A stretch of 64,000 bases of DNA, from the NCBI GenBank assembly GCA_965222005.1, contig OZ244935.1:4402001-4466000 (forward strand), given 5' to 3'. Made by a program: the position numbers and the translations under genes. Shown one piece after another: positions 8,856-18,017 of this stretch. The notes below the pieces were generated by a model. It saw nothing but the letters and a program-made list of their open reading frames with translations, did no database searches and was not told the DNA's origin. This DNA comes from CBDCTM01 sp965222005. GTDB lineage: Bacteria; Bacteroidota; Bacteroidia; Chitinophagales; Saprospiraceae. The number at the start of each line of letters is the position of its first letter. Within the stretch, counting starts at the first letter, position 1.

Positions 8856-9791
8856 TCAGCGAACTGAAGCCAGCAAATACAAAACTGCCATTCGAATAGC
8901 CACTCCATTTTCAACTTGTTGCAAAATAATGGCCTGATCCGAGTCAGCCACATCACTCGACAGCTCCACCCCTCGGTTGATTGGTCCGGGATGCATGATG
9001 ACCACCTCGCTATTCAGACTATTGAGCAAGGCTTTATTAATGCCAAAATATTGAGCATATTCCCTTAAGGATGGCAAATATTTAATATCCTGGCGCTCCA
9101 ACTGTATCCGCAGCACATTGGCCACATCGCACCATTCAAGTGACTGCCGAATATTGTAAGATACTTCTACACCCAACTTGTGTATAAACTTGGGGATCAG
9201 TGTTGGCGGGCCACAGACCCGGACTTTGGCACCCAGTTTTTGGAGGCAAAAGATATTGCTCAGGGCCACCCGGCTGTGCAGGATGTCCCCTACTATGACC
9301 ACTTTTTTATGCTTCAAATTTCCCAATTCCTCCCGGATGGAGTAGGCATCGAGCAAGGCCTGGGTAGGATGTTCATGAGTGCCATCGCCTGCATTGATGA
9401 TATTGGCTGAAACGTGGCGGGACAAAAAGGCAGGCGCCCCGGGAGCGGGATGGCGCATCACAATCATATCCACCTTCATCGAGAGGATGTTGTTGACTGT
9501 ATCGAGCAGCGTTTCGCCTTTTTTTACCGATGAGGAAGAAGCAGAAAAATTGACGACATCGGCAGAAAGCCGCTTTTCAGCCAGCTCAAAGGAGATACGG
9601 GTGCGGGTGGAGTTTTCAAAAAACAAATTGGCTACCGTCACATCTCTCAACGAGGGAACCTTTTTGATGGGCCGATTGATGACCTCCTTAAAATTGTCGG
9701 CAGTGTGGAAGATGAGCTGAATATCTGCAGCTTGGAGGTATTTGATCCCCAGCAGATGCTTGGCAGAAAGATACGATTGTGTTGAAGTCAT
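8856..9791 (-). CDS. pyrB: Aspartate carbamoyltransferase catalytic subunit
   Basis: A 311-residue enzyme catalysing carbamoyl phosphate plus aspartate to N-carbamoyl-aspartate, the first committed step of pyrimidine synthesis. The carbamoyl-phosphate loop STRTR is at residues 61-65 within FFENSTRTRISFELA. Other hallmarks are MRHPAPGAP, GDGTHEHPTQALLD and HPGPINRG. Length is normal. It lies 36 bases downstream of pyrR, so the two probably form an operon. No pyrI regulatory subunit gene is nearby. Confidence 0.96.
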   Translation of the reverse strand: MTSTQSYLSAKHLLGIKYLQAADIQLIFHTADNFKEVINRPIKKVPSLRDVTVANLFFENSTRTRISFELAEKRLSADVVNFSASSSSVKKGETLLDTVNNILSMKVDMIVMRHPAPGAPAFLSRHVSANIINAGDGTHEHPTQALLDAYSIREELGNLKHKKVVIVGDILHSRVALSNIFCLQKLGAKVRVCGPPTLIPKFIHKLGVEVSYNIRQSLEWCDVANVLRIQLERQDIKYLPSLREYAQYFGINKALLNSLNSEVVIMHPGPINRGVELSSDVADSDQAIILQQVENGVAIRMAVLYLLASVR

Positions 9792-9827
9792 TTATGACAA
9801 AAAACTACTTAATCAATTGACTATCAA

Positions 9828-10373
9828 TTATTTACAAGCATACAACAGCACTCTGTCTTTTCCGTCCAGCTCCTTCCATTCCACCTTCACATAGGCTTCA
9901 TCCAGCGCATCCACCGTATAGCCCACGTAATCGGCCTGAATCGGTAGGTGACGATTGAAGCGGCGATCGATAAGCGCTAGCAGCTCTACCTTGCGGGGCC
10001 GCCCATAGTGCTGCATGGCAGCTAGTGCGGCCTGCACGGTACGGCCTGTGTAGAGCACATCATCCACCAGAATGACGCGTTTATCCTCCACCAAAAAATC
10101 AATTTCCATAGTACTCGCCTTGAGTGGTTTTTCGCGCGTACGAAAATCATCACGATGAAAAGTGATGTCCAGCTTTCCATAGGCAAGCTGTTTGATTTTA
10201 AGTATAGAACAGAGCTTTTCGTGAATTCGGTCGGCTAGCAACACGCCGCGAGGCTGGATACCGATCAGGCAGGCGTCTTCGAAGCTGGAATAGGTTTCGA
10301 TGAGCTGATGACAAAGCCGTTCAATAGTGAGTTGAAACCGGTGGTTGGTCAATATGGTTCTTCCCTTTTGCAT
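9828..10373 (-). CDS. pyrR: PyrR: pyrimidine operon regulator / uracil phosphoribosyltransferase
   Basis: A 181-residue type I phosphoribosyltransferase. The PRPP-binding loop VILVDDVLYTGRT lies at about residues 100-112, preceded by IGIQPRGVLLADRI near the N-terminus. In Firmicutes PyrR is an RNA-binding attenuator protein and also a uracil phosphoribosyltransferase; I see no convincing PyrR-type attenuator here. ATG 10373 is preferred to the in-frame TTG 10379. A TAnnTTTG promoter element ends only about 10 bases upstream, so the leader would be very short. It precedes pyrB in the same unit. Confidence 0.93.
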   Translation of the reverse strand: MQKGRTILTNHRFQLTIERLCHQLIETYSSFEDACLIGIQPRGVLLADRIHEKLCSILKIKQLAYGKLDITFHRDDFRTREKPLKASTMEIDFLVEDKRVILVDDVLYTGRTVQAALAAMQHYGRPRKVELLALIDRRFNRHLPIQADYVGYTVDALDEAYVKVEWKELDGKDRVLLYACK

Positions 10374-10383
10374 GCTCAAGGAG

Positions 10384-10391
10384 CAAAGATA
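10384..10391 (-). promoter_or_regulatory. TAnnTTTG promoter element for pyrR-pyrB
   Basis: On the minus strand this reads TATCTTTG, a full match to the Bacteroidota -7 element. Transcription should begin about 4-6 bases further on, leaving fewer than 10 untranslated bases before ATG 10373. No clear -33 TTG at ideal spacing is seen. Confidence 0.55.
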
Positions 10392-10585
10392 GTATATTTC
10401 AAGCAGGTTGAAAATAGTATGTATTCCGCAGCAATATCTTGCCTGGGCATTATTTTGCAGGCAATGAAGTGACGAGATTCGGGCTCGTTGGAAGCGCTGT
10501 GGGGCAGATGAATTCCCTCAACAACAAAAGAAAGCTGCTTGCCTTGTTTGATCTCTACCCTATTGGCGTATGGCCACCATTTTCT

Positions 10586-12265
10586 CTATTTCTTCTGCAT
10601 CCTTGCCCAACTATCTCTCAGGCCAACCGTCCGGTTGAATAGCAGTGCACCTGGTTTCGAATCCTTGTCGGCAGCAAAATAGCCTTTTCGCAAAAACTGG
10701 AATCGATCGCCGGGCTGAGCATTTGCCAGGCTCGCTTCGACATAAGCTTTTTCAATGTGCTGCAGCGAATTGGGATTTAACAATTCGATGAAATCCTTTT
10801 CAGGATCACTGGCAGGTGCTTCCACGCTAAAGAGGCGATCATACAAATTAATACGCGCCTCCACAGCATGCGGCACGGATACCCAATGCAAGGTTCCTTT
10901 GGCTTTGATACCTGATGTATCGGAGCCGCTACGGCTGTCGGGATAGTAGCTACAATGCAATTCGGTGATCTCTCCACTTTGCTCATCTTTCACAAAACTA
11001 TCGCAATGGATAATATAGGCATTCTTGAGGCGCACATTGCGGCCCGGCCCCAATCGGAAGAACTTTTTGGGTGGGTCTTCCATGAAATCCTCCCGCTCGA
11101 TGTACAGCTCCCGGCTAAAGCTAAGTAGGCGACTCCCCATACTCTCATCTTCCGGATTGTTGACTGTTTCCATCTGCTCTACCTGCCCTTCCGGATAATT
11201 AGTAATGATTACCTTCAAAGGATTCAAGACCGCCATGACCCGTGCCGAGCTGCGATTGAGCTCATCGCGTACGCAGGATTCGAGTAGGGCTATTTCGATG
11301 ATATTGTCGCGTTTGGCCACTCCCGCTTTGTCGCAAAAGGTACGGATAGCCTGTGGCGGATAGCCCAGCCGACGCATACCAGAAATGGTGGGCATACGAG
11401 GATCATCCCAGCCATTGACATAGCCGCCTTCTACCAATTTGAGCAATCGGCGCTTGCTGGTAATCATGTAGCTGACATTCATCCGGGCAAATTCGATCTG
11501 CCGCGAAGGGAAAATTTCCAGCTTTTCGATCAGCCAGTTGTAGAGTGGGCGGTGGTGCCGAAATTCCAGGGAGCAAAGCGAATGGGTGATCTCTTCAATC
11601 GAATCCGACTGCCCGTGAGCAAAATCGTACATCGGATAGATGCACCACTCATCGCCCGTTCGGTGGTGGGCAAGGTGTTTGATTCGATACAAAATCGGGT
11701 CGCGCATGTGCATATTGGGCGAAGTCATATCAATTTTGGCCCGTAGTACTCGGCTCCCATCTTCAAACTCGCCCTTTTTCATCCGTTCAAAAAGATCGAG
11801 GTTTTCTTCTACGCTTCGATTCCGGTAGGGACTTTCCTTGCCAGGTACCGTGGGGCTACCTTTTTGCTCGGCAACTTGCTCGGCGGTAGAGTCATCCACA
11901 TAGGCCAGCCCTTTTTTGATGAGCTGAATGGCAAACTGGTAGAGCTGCGGGAAGTAGTCGGAAGCAAAATATTCGCGCTCCTCCCAGTCGAAACCGAGCC
12001 ACCGAATATCTCTCTTTATAGCCTCTACATATTGCATCTCCTCTGTGGCGGGATTGGTATCATCAAAGCGTAGGTTGTATTTGCCGCCGTATTTTTCAGC
12101 CAGGCCATAGTTGATGCAAATGGCTTTGGTATGGCCGATATGCAGATAGCCATTCGGTTCGGGAGGGAAGCGGGTGTGAATGCGACCCTGATGCTTTCCG
12201 CTGGCCAGGTCTTCTTCTATAATTTGCTCGATAAAATTGAGGCTCTCTACCTTTTCAGTGTTCAT
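10586..12265 (-). CDS. glnS: Glutaminyl-tRNA synthetase
   Basis: A 559-residue class I aminoacyl-tRNA synthetase. The HIGH motif is at residues 42-45 (PPEPNGYLHIGHTKA). The KMSKS-equivalent is SKRRL in MITSKRRLLKLV near residue 270, and the family motif DDTNPATEE is present. The C-terminal beta-barrel anticodon-binding domain is complete, ending in FNRTVGLRDSWARMQKK. It charges tRNA-Gln directly, so this organism need not rely on the Glu-tRNA amidotransferase route for Gln. It lies 57 bases downstream of argS in the same direction. Confidence 0.96.
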   Translation of the reverse strand: MNTEKVESLNFIEQIIEEDLASGKHQGRIHTRFPPEPNGYLHIGHTKAICINYGLAEKYGGKYNLRFDDTNPATEEMQYVEAIKRDIRWLGFDWEEREYFASDYFPQLYQFAIQLIKKGLAYVDDSTAEQVAEQKGSPTVPGKESPYRNRSVEENLDLFERMKKGEFEDGSRVLRAKIDMTSPNMHMRDPILYRIKHLAHHRTGDEWCIYPMYDFAHGQSDSIEEITHSLCSLEFRHHRPLYNWLIEKLEIFPSRQIEFARMNVSYMITSKRRLLKLVEGGYVNGWDDPRMPTISGMRRLGYPPQAIRTFCDKAGVAKRDNIIEIALLESCVRDELNRSSARVMAVLNPLKVIITNYPEGQVEQMETVNNPEDESMGSRLLSFSRELYIEREDFMEDPPKKFFRLGPGRNVRLKNAYIIHCDSFVKDEQSGEITELHCSYYPDSRSGSDTSGIKAKGTLHWVSVPHAVEARINLYDRLFSVEAPASDPEKDFIELLNPNSLQHIEKAYVEASLANAQPGDRFQFLRKGYFAADKDSKPGALLFNRTVGLRDSWARMQKK

Positions 12266-12322
12266 TTTTAGAGTATTTGATTAATTGATTCAGCCTTCTT
12301 GCAATCTGACTGGCTTATTCCG

Positions 12323-14170
12323 TCACATCCTTTCCGGCATTTCGATACCCAGCAAATCCGTAGCACCAGCCAGCATTCGGCCCACTATTTGGCTAAGGCG
12401 CAAGCGGAAGTTCCGCTGCACCTCCGATTCAGCATTCAGCATCGGAAGATCATGCCAGAGCTTATGATAGGCTTTTGCCAAATTGTAGCAATACTGGGCT
12501 ACGTGCGATGGATCCAGCTCTTTGGCCGCTTGTTGCAGGCAAGCAGGAAAATCGTACAATTGCCGGATCAGCTCCTTTTCCTGTGGTTGTAGCATCGCCG
12601 GGTTTTCGCTCATCTCCCAATCGAATCCTTCCTGAGCAGCTTTCCTCAATAAGCCCTGTATCCTGACGTAGGAATACTGGATGTAAGGCCCGGTCTGGCC
12701 CTGAAGGTCAACAGACTCTTTGGGGTCGAAGACCATTCGTTTGCGGGGATTGACCTTGATGATGAAATATTTTAAAGCTGCCAAGCCTATTTTACGGAGA
12801 TTGTCTTCCTGGTCATCTGCATCGCCGATCTCACCGCGCTCTACAGCACTATTGCGAGCCTCGGCGATCACATCGGCGATCAAATCATCAGCATCCACCA
12901 CGGTACCTTCCCGCGATTTCATCCGGCCGCTCGGCAAATCCACCATACCATACGAAAGATGGTACAAGCCGTTGGCATAGGGCACGCCAAAGCGTTTCAT
13001 GATCTCGAAAAGCACCTGGAAATGATAGTTTTGCTCATCCGCAACCACGTAAATCATTTTATCGAGCTGGTGATCTTCGTAGCGTAGCTGGGCCGTACCG
13101 ATGTCCTGGGTCATGTACAGAGAAGTGCCATCGCTACGCAGCACAATTTTTTGGTCGAGCCCGGCTGACTCCAGATCGACCCAAACGGAGCCATCCTCCT
13201 TTTGGTAAAAGGCACCCTCTTCCAGCCCTTTCTCTATCCATTGCTTTCCCAACAAATACGTTTCTGACTCGTAGTACAACTGATCGAATTGAACGCCAAG
13301 CTTTTGGTAGGTTTCTTCAAAACCCTGATACACCCAGCTGTTCATCATATTCCAAAGCTGACGGGTAGCCGGATCATTGGCCTCCCATTTCAGCAGCATG
13401 TCTTTTGCCTCATTGCCTAGCTCACTGAAGTCGTTGAAGTAGTGATTTTTGTATGATTTGAAGAATGCTTCCTCGCTTTGATCCTCTTTTTTTTGCGAAT
13501 GGCAGACATTCTGCCCAGCCTTACCGGCTTGCCACTTTTTGTACTCTTGCTGAAATGTCTGTTCAAAGGCCACATAGTACTTGCCTACTAAATGATCGCC
13601 TTTAATCCCAGTGTTTTCGGGCGTTTCGCCCTTCCCAAACCGCTGCCAGGCTACCATGCTTTTACAAATAGCGATACCCCGATCATTGACAATCTGCGTA
13701 CGAACTACCTCATCGCCAGCTGCTTTCAAAATGTTGGCACAAGACCAGCCCAGCAAGATGTTACGAATATGACCGAGGTGCAGAGGCTTGTTGGTATTGG
13801 GTGATGAGAACTCCACCAACACCTTCTGCCCGCTCGGTGGCAGCTGGATGAGGTTTTCCTTAGCCAACAGTCCTTTGAGATAGCCGAACCAATACGCATC
13901 TGTAAGGCGGAGGTTTAGAAATCCTTTGATCACGTTAAAGCTGTGTACCTGTTCGACCTTGTCCACCATCCATTGGCCAAGCTCTTCGCCAATCTGCTCC
14001 GGCCTTTTGCGGGCAGCTTTCGCAAACGGGAACACTACCACCGTGAAGTCCCCTTCAAACTCTTTGCGGGTAGCATTCCAGACGATAGAATCTTTCTCTA
14101 TATCGGTATGGTACAAAGCCTTAATCGCCTGTACACATTGTGTCTTTATTTGGTCAATGATATGGCTCAT
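12323..14170 (-). CDS. argS: Arginyl-tRNA synthetase
   Basis: A 615-residue class I synthetase with the N-terminal Arg-tRNA D-loop-binding domain (about 1-110). The HIGH motif appears as HLGH at 131-134 within FSSPNTNKPLHLGHIRN. The DALR-type anticodon-binding helices follow YIQYSYVRIQGLLRKA, and the protein ends in LGIEMPERM. It has no lysine-rich insertion and normal length. A TACCTTTG promoter element lies about 48 bases upstream of the ATG. Transcription probably continues into glnS. Confidence 0.96.
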   Translation of the reverse strand: MSHIIDQIKTQCVQAIKALYHTDIEKDSIVWNATRKEFEGDFTVVVFPFAKAARKRPEQIGEELGQWMVDKVEQVHSFNVIKGFLNLRLTDAYWFGYLKGLLAKENLIQLPPSGQKVLVEFSSPNTNKPLHLGHIRNILLGWSCANILKAAGDEVVRTQIVNDRGIAICKSMVAWQRFGKGETPENTGIKGDHLVGKYYVAFEQTFQQEYKKWQAGKAGQNVCHSQKKEDQSEEAFFKSYKNHYFNDFSELGNEAKDMLLKWEANDPATRQLWNMMNSWVYQGFEETYQKLGVQFDQLYYESETYLLGKQWIEKGLEEGAFYQKEDGSVWVDLESAGLDQKIVLRSDGTSLYMTQDIGTAQLRYEDHQLDKMIYVVADEQNYHFQVLFEIMKRFGVPYANGLYHLSYGMVDLPSGRMKSREGTVVDADDLIADVIAEARNSAVERGEIGDADDQEDNLRKIGLAALKYFIIKVNPRKRMVFDPKESVDLQGQTGPYIQYSYVRIQGLLRKAAQEGFDWEMSENPAMLQPQEKELIRQLYDFPACLQQAAKELDPSHVAQYCYNLAKAYHKLWHDLPMLNAESEVQRNFRLRLSQIVGRMLAGATDLLGIEMPERM

Positions 14171-14217
14171 CGATGTACTTTTTTAATGCTTCGGCAGATC
14201 AGCCGATCCGATCGGCG

Positions 14218-14225
14218 CAAAGGTA
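14218..14225 (-). promoter_or_regulatory. TAnnTTTG promoter element for argS
   Basis: The minus strand reads TACCTTTG, a full match to the Bacteroidota -7 consensus, 48 bases before the argS ATG. The region upstream is T-rich but has no well-placed -33 TTG. Confidence 0.5.
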
Positions 14226-14259
14226 TGAACAAAAAGGGGGAAAAGAAACAAGGAAGCAA

Positions 14260-14733
14260 TCAGGCTCGCGGCACTTTCCTTTTGAGGAAGACTTTGCCCG
14301 GCACACAGCTGCCGAATGACACGGCGCCTTGCCAAAAGCCCTCCAGGCGTTGAATCTCGCCGGACTGCTTGAAGATGAGTTGATATTGCTTGAGGCACCA
14401 CTCCATACCAGCTATTTTGCTAAACTCAACTATCTCGGTATCGTGCATTTGAAGGAAGATACCGCTGTGAACATCGCCAGAAATTTTCATCTCAGCAAAA
14501 ATATCATCCACCGATACGATGGAGCGGCCACTAATTTTGTTGTTTTTCTGCAACAAATACACCTCAATTTGGTAATCAGTGCGATAGCCGCCTTCATCCT
14601 GCGTAATCGTACCTTCCCAAGTGCCTGAAAGATTTTGGGCAGGCAGGCAGAGACTAAGAGCCGACAGTAGTACAATCAGGCAGATTTTCACTTTGCGCCG
14701 TTTAGAAAAGTTTTGAAAATTAGCTTCCCTCAT
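14260..14733 (-). CDS. Small secreted lipocalin-like protein of unknown function
   Basis: A 157-residue protein starting at ATG 14733; the frame also opens at a TTG eight codons earlier. A signal peptide follows a basic KRRKVK stretch (hydrophobic ICLIVLLSALSLCL, cleavage after PAQ). The mature part is beta-rich: it begins NLSGTWEGTITQDEGGYRTD and ends FWQGAVSFGSCVPGKVFLKRK. This GTWEG...FWQG pattern suggests a small beta-barrel, which is inference. It lies between argS and rsmD on the same strand. I cannot assign a ligand or role. Confidence 0.75.
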   Translation of the reverse strand: MREANFQNFSKRRKVKICLIVLLSALSLCLPAQNLSGTWEGTITQDEGGYRTDYQIEVYLLQKNNKISGRSIVSVDDIFAEMKISGDVHSGIFLQMHDTEIVEFSKIAGMEWCLKQYQLIFKQSGEIQRLEGFWQGAVSFGSCVPGKVFLKRKVPRA

Positions 14734-14783
14734 TTCATTGAGATACTCTTTGAGCAATAATTCTATAACAAGCTCCCCATATT

Positions 14784-15344
14784 TTAGTTCCGGTTTCTAC
14801 GAGGGGGCATTTCAAAAATACTAAAAATGGTGCCTCCGTAGTGCCGCTCCTCTAAAAAACAGGGATGATTTCGGAAACTATGATTGGCATTGTGCTCCAA
14901 TACATGCCAGCCGGACGGGCGGAGCAAGTCCTGCTTAAAGACCAGTGCGGGGATCGTGTCCAGCGCAGGTAAGGCATAGGGCGGCCCGGCAAAAACATAG
15001 TGGAATGTCTCTGTAGTGCGGGCAAGAAACTTAAACACATCAGCACGGTGAATCTGTAATCGATCCTCAATATCCAGCAGTTTTGCCGTTTGCTTCACAA
15101 AGGCTACGCAGCCGCCATACTGATCAACATAGGTCACATCCCTGCAGCCACGCGATATAATTTCGTAGCTGTGGCTACCGGTTCCGCCAAAAAGGTCCAG
15201 CACTTTGATGCTTTCAAAGTCGAATTGGTTATTGAGAATATTGAACAAGCCTTCCTTGGCAAAATCGGTGGTAGGCCGGGTGGGCCAATTATTGGCAGGC
15301 GGGCGGAAGCGGCGCCCCTTGAATTGTCCTCCAATTATTCGCAT
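14784..15344 (-). CDS. rsmD: RsmD: 16S rRNA (guanine-966-N2)-methyltransferase family
   Basis: A 186-residue Rossmann-fold methyltransferase that starts MRIIGGQFKGRRF, the usual RsmD opening. The SAM loop is VLDLFGGTGSHSYE (about residue 48-61). The catalytic motif IV reads AGPPY near residue 119, where the family normally has (N/D)PPY, so the first residue is replaced by Gly. In the family this enzyme methylates G966 of 16S rRNA. It overlaps the upstream DUF3822 gene by 10 bases, a pairing common in Bacteroidota. Whether the GPPY variant is fully active cannot be told from sequence. Confidence 0.9.
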   Translation of the reverse strand: MRIIGGQFKGRRFRPPANNWPTRPTTDFAKEGLFNILNNQFDFESIKVLDLFGGTGSHSYEIISRGCRDVTYVDQYGGCVAFVKQTAKLLDIEDRLQIHRADVFKFLARTTETFHYVFAGPPYALPALDTIPALVFKQDLLRPSGWHVLEHNANHSFRNHPCFLEERHYGGTIFSIFEMPPRRNRN

Positions 15345-16189
15345 AACAAAATGCTGTACAGGTCAAAATGAAAATGCCGGGCTGTGCTGGCAAACTGCTT
15401 CCCAAACTGCAAGTACTCGGGAGGCCGTATTTTGTATAAATGCCGGATGTATCGGTACAATAGGTGGTAAATGCGTGAATCCTCTACGATTTGGCCAGCC
15501 AGACCGGCTGCTACCTCCTCCGGGTCCAACCTCAATTGGTCATACACCATCATCACATAGTAGATAAAATCATTGGGATGGCGAAAGCGAAAACTATTGC
15601 AAAGGAGGAGTTTATCGCCTTCAAAAGCTAGTATTTGGAGGTTTCTATGCTGTACGTTTAGAAATACCGTGCTATTTTTTTGCTTTGCCGCCAAACTATG
15701 AAAGCCCAGTATCAGGGCGCTATGGCAATGGTGCAAACCAGCATTGGGAAAATGCTGTAAGAGTGTATTCTCTACCGACGGCTTAATCCCAAATACATTT
15801 TGAATCTCCAGGGTTTCGATGGAATCGCTGAACAATTGCATATTTTCTGCACCGGCAGTAAGGTTTTTGAGATACAAAGCTTTTTGGGTAGGATCGTAGA
15901 GTCGTTTGGGGATGAGGGAAAAGGCCGGGTAGGAAAGGGCAATTCGCACCTTTCCATAGGGCAGGCCCAGCAGTTCATCCTGTCCGAAAATCGGTTTGAG
16001 CAGATCAGGCAGAGCTATTGCGGGCTCCTGCTGTGGATAGGCATAGCGGCGCAACACCAACAACCCATGGGCTTTTGTAGTAATCATATACGACAACCTG
16101 TCCTCACTGATCAGTAAGGACAGGTTGTAGGAAGGGCTGGAATTCTTGGCGAACGTATCTTCTAAGATTTCAAAATCTAGCGTTCCCAA
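15335..16189 (-). CDS. DUF3822 family protein
   Basis: A 284-residue cytoplasmic protein recognised as DUF3822 from its N-terminus (FEILEDTFAKNSSPSYNLSLLI) and its overlap with rsmD. The family is thought to have an actin/ASKHA-like fold; its function is not established. The only available start near the expected N-terminus is TTG 16189, with AGGA four bases upstream. The next in-frame ATG is 34 codons in and would remove conserved sequence. The start overlaps the end of the upstream gene by 13 bases, so the three genes are translationally linked. Confidence 0.82.
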   Translation of the reverse strand: MGTLDFEILEDTFAKNSSPSYNLSLLISEDRLSYMITTKAHGLLVLRRYAYPQQEPAIALPDLLKPIFGQDELLGLPYGKVRIALSYPAFSLIPKRLYDPTQKALYLKNLTAGAENMQLFSDSIETLEIQNVFGIKPSVENTLLQHFPNAGLHHCHSALILGFHSLAAKQKNSTVFLNVQHRNLQILAFEGDKLLLCNSFRFRHPNDFIYYVMMVYDQLRLDPEEVAAGLAGQIVEDSRIYHLLYRYIRHLYKIRPPEYLQFGKQFASTARHFHFDLYSILLCE

Positions 16190-16761
16190 TTTCCTGCTAA
16201 GTTAGGAGCTGACAGATTCCCAAACTTCATAAAAGCATTGGGATCGTAAGAGTTATCGTAGCGGGCATAGCGGGGATCACCGTATTTGCCCATAAAATTT
16301 TTGATCACCGTGCCTACCTCTACCACATCCACCAAAGTGCTTTGGTAAATAATGGTATCGGCCTTGATTTCAAAGGTTTTGCCCCCACTATAAGGCACAT
16401 ACGGAAGACTATCCAGATGGAAGCCGGCCTCCTTCACCTTCACCATAGCCGCTTCGTAGGTAGTATCGTAGCGAATAGCATCTGTGTTGGTTGGATCATC
16501 CGGATCACCGAATACAGAGATATTCATGATTTTTCCGTTTTGCAAACCCTCCTTCAGGCTGGCGAAGCTGCCGGCGAAATCGCCGGTCATTTCATGATAA
16601 ATCTTCTGCGCCTCACGTACATCCATTAGCCGGTCAATGACGGCTTCCTTTCGCTTTTCCATTTCTGCCTTAAAGGCAATCGGCTCGCTAATGCTGCTGT
16701 AAAGCACCCATATCAGTATAGCTATGAGGGCGATTAAAACAAGGTTGATGATTAGTCTCAT
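16177..16761 (-). CDS. Conserved single-pass membrane protein upstream of DUF3822
   Basis: A 194-residue protein with one N-terminal membrane anchor (residues about 3-22, LIINLVLIALIAILIWVLY). An acidic helix containing REAQKIYHEMTGDFAGSF and a soluble domain ending NLAGNWER follow. The anchor-helix-globular layout recalls pseudopilins, but no prepilin peptidase site is visible. It is the first gene of a unit with DUF3822 and rsmD. I have seen this kind of protein beside DUF3822 in Bacteroidota but know of no function. Confidence 0.75.
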   Translation of the reverse strand: MRLIINLVLIALIAILIWVLYSSISEPIAFKAEMEKRKEAVIDRLMDVREAQKIYHEMTGDFAGSFASLKEGLQNGKIMNISVFGDPDDPTNTDAIRYDTTYEAAMVKVKEAGFHLDSLPYVPYSGGKTFEIKADTIIYQSTLVDVVEVGTVIKNFMGKYGDPRYARYDNSYDPNAFMKFGNLSAPNLAGNWER

Positions 16762-16775
16762 ATTTTGTTAAAGTT

Positions 16776-17406
16776 TCAATTTTCAAATCTGTCAAATACC
16801 CAAAGGTCATTGTTTTCATCCCGGAAGGCGACTACCCTTTGGGTAGCATTGACATAGATTTCGGTATAAATATCGTATTGCTCAGATTTTGAAAAGAAAA
16901 CATTTTCAAATGTTCTTCTATGCAATGTCAGGCTCTCGTGAAATCTATCAGGGCTTAGTACTACTGGTATTCCATTCTCAAAATGGAGGATAAGCCAAGT
17001 ACAACCACTATCATCTAAAGGCATTAAAGCAGCTCCATACACTTTCACTATTGTACCATCCTGGTACATAATTAGTGCTGCCTGAAAGAAGAATTTGAAA
17101 AAAGCCATCTTCTTTACTGGACATAACTGCAGCAAACGAATCTGAAGTGTAGGTTTGTCCATTCCAGTTCCGATTGTCCATATCTTCCCTATATGTTACG
17201 TCCAACTGCTCTTCTTGTCCATTCTCATCTTTAAATATCAGTACATATTAACCATTTTTATACTCTTCAGGGAGAAATAATTTAATTTCTTCTAAGGTCA
17301 AATGGTTGTCTTCTACATTGATTTGCTTTTCAGATACTTCTTCATTTTTAGTTTGGCAAGAAACGATTAAAGCACAAAGAAGGCTTAATGTTGTAATATT
17401 TTTCAT
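16776..17406 (-). pseudogene. Broken lipoprotein gene (nonsense codon plus frameshift)
   Basis: Translation from ATG 17406 gives a lipoprotein leader (MKNITTLSLLCALIVSC, lipobox VSC), then NEEVSEKQINVEDNHLTLE and a TAA stop at 17248-17250. The same frame continues open afterwards (YVLIFKDENGQEEQLDVTY...). The coding sense then moves to another frame near 17065-17095, giving MYQDGTIVKVYGAALMPL to the end at 16776. A CAA-to-TAA change and one indel would restore a protein of about 208 residues. Either a decayed gene or two sequencing errors would produce this. I do not recognise the family. Confidence 0.7.
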
Positions 17407-17618
17407 GTAAATTCATTAAACCCCGACATGCACTTTTCACCGCAAAAGACACTACAGCAGGCAAAAAGCATCCCGCCGCATGTGCTCACTTTCCATGCAA
17501 TTATAACACTTTTTATTAAAAAAATTAACAAGCGGAAAAAATTGATGGGGCTGGAACTGCCATAAAATCCAGGCCAGAGGCTTTGCGCTCCTCTCTATAC
17601 GCCATAGCCAAAACCGGC

Positions 17619-18017
17619 TTACTTAAAATGCTGCTCACCGATGAGGCATTCGCCATTGTAGGAAGCACCCTCGTCCACTACCAGCTTTTTGGCTTTGATC
17701 TTGCCCGATACAAAGGCCGAGCTGCTCAGGTGCAAGGTACCGTTGACGCTGAGCTCGCCTTCTATTTTGCCGTTGATGCTGGAGCCGGAACAGCCTGCGG
17801 TGCCTTCTATCTGGCCAGAGTGGCCCATCACCAGGCGCTTTTCGCTTACCACATCCCCGATCACCTTCCCATCCATCCGGATGTCTTCGGAGCTATAGAT
17901 TTTACCCTCGATGGTGGTGCCTTCAGAGATGATGTTGGAATTGGCAGCCGTTTCGGTTACATCCGTGCTTTGGATTACCCCTTTTTCGTTTTTTGATTTT
18001 ACATTTGCATTAAACAT
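17619..18017 (-). CDS. Bactofilin (polymer-forming cytoskeletal protein)
   Basis: A 132-residue protein with a disordered N-terminal tail (about 1-28) and a bactofilin core of repeating short beta-strands (GTTIEGKIYSSEDIRMDGKVIGDV ... GKIEGELSVNGTLHLSS), typical of the right-handed beta-helix of DUF583. Bactofilins polymerise without nucleotide and scaffold cell-shape or peptidoglycan-modifying machinery on the inner membrane. No M23 peptidase partner gene is adjacent. It is transcribed divergently from tsaD. Confidence 0.92.
   Translation of the reverse strand: MFNANVKSKNEKGVIQSTDVTETAANSNIISEGTTIEGKIYSSEDIRMDGKVIGDVVSEKRLVMGHSGQIEGTAGCSGSSINGKIEGELSVNGTLHLSSSAFVSGKIKAKKLVVDEGASYNGECLIGEQHFK

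Noticed and set aside
9792..10585. PyrR-dependent attenuator upstream of pyrR or pyrB
   Set aside because: The pyrR leader appears shorter than 10 bases and the pyrR-pyrB gap is only 36 bases with no alternative hairpins.
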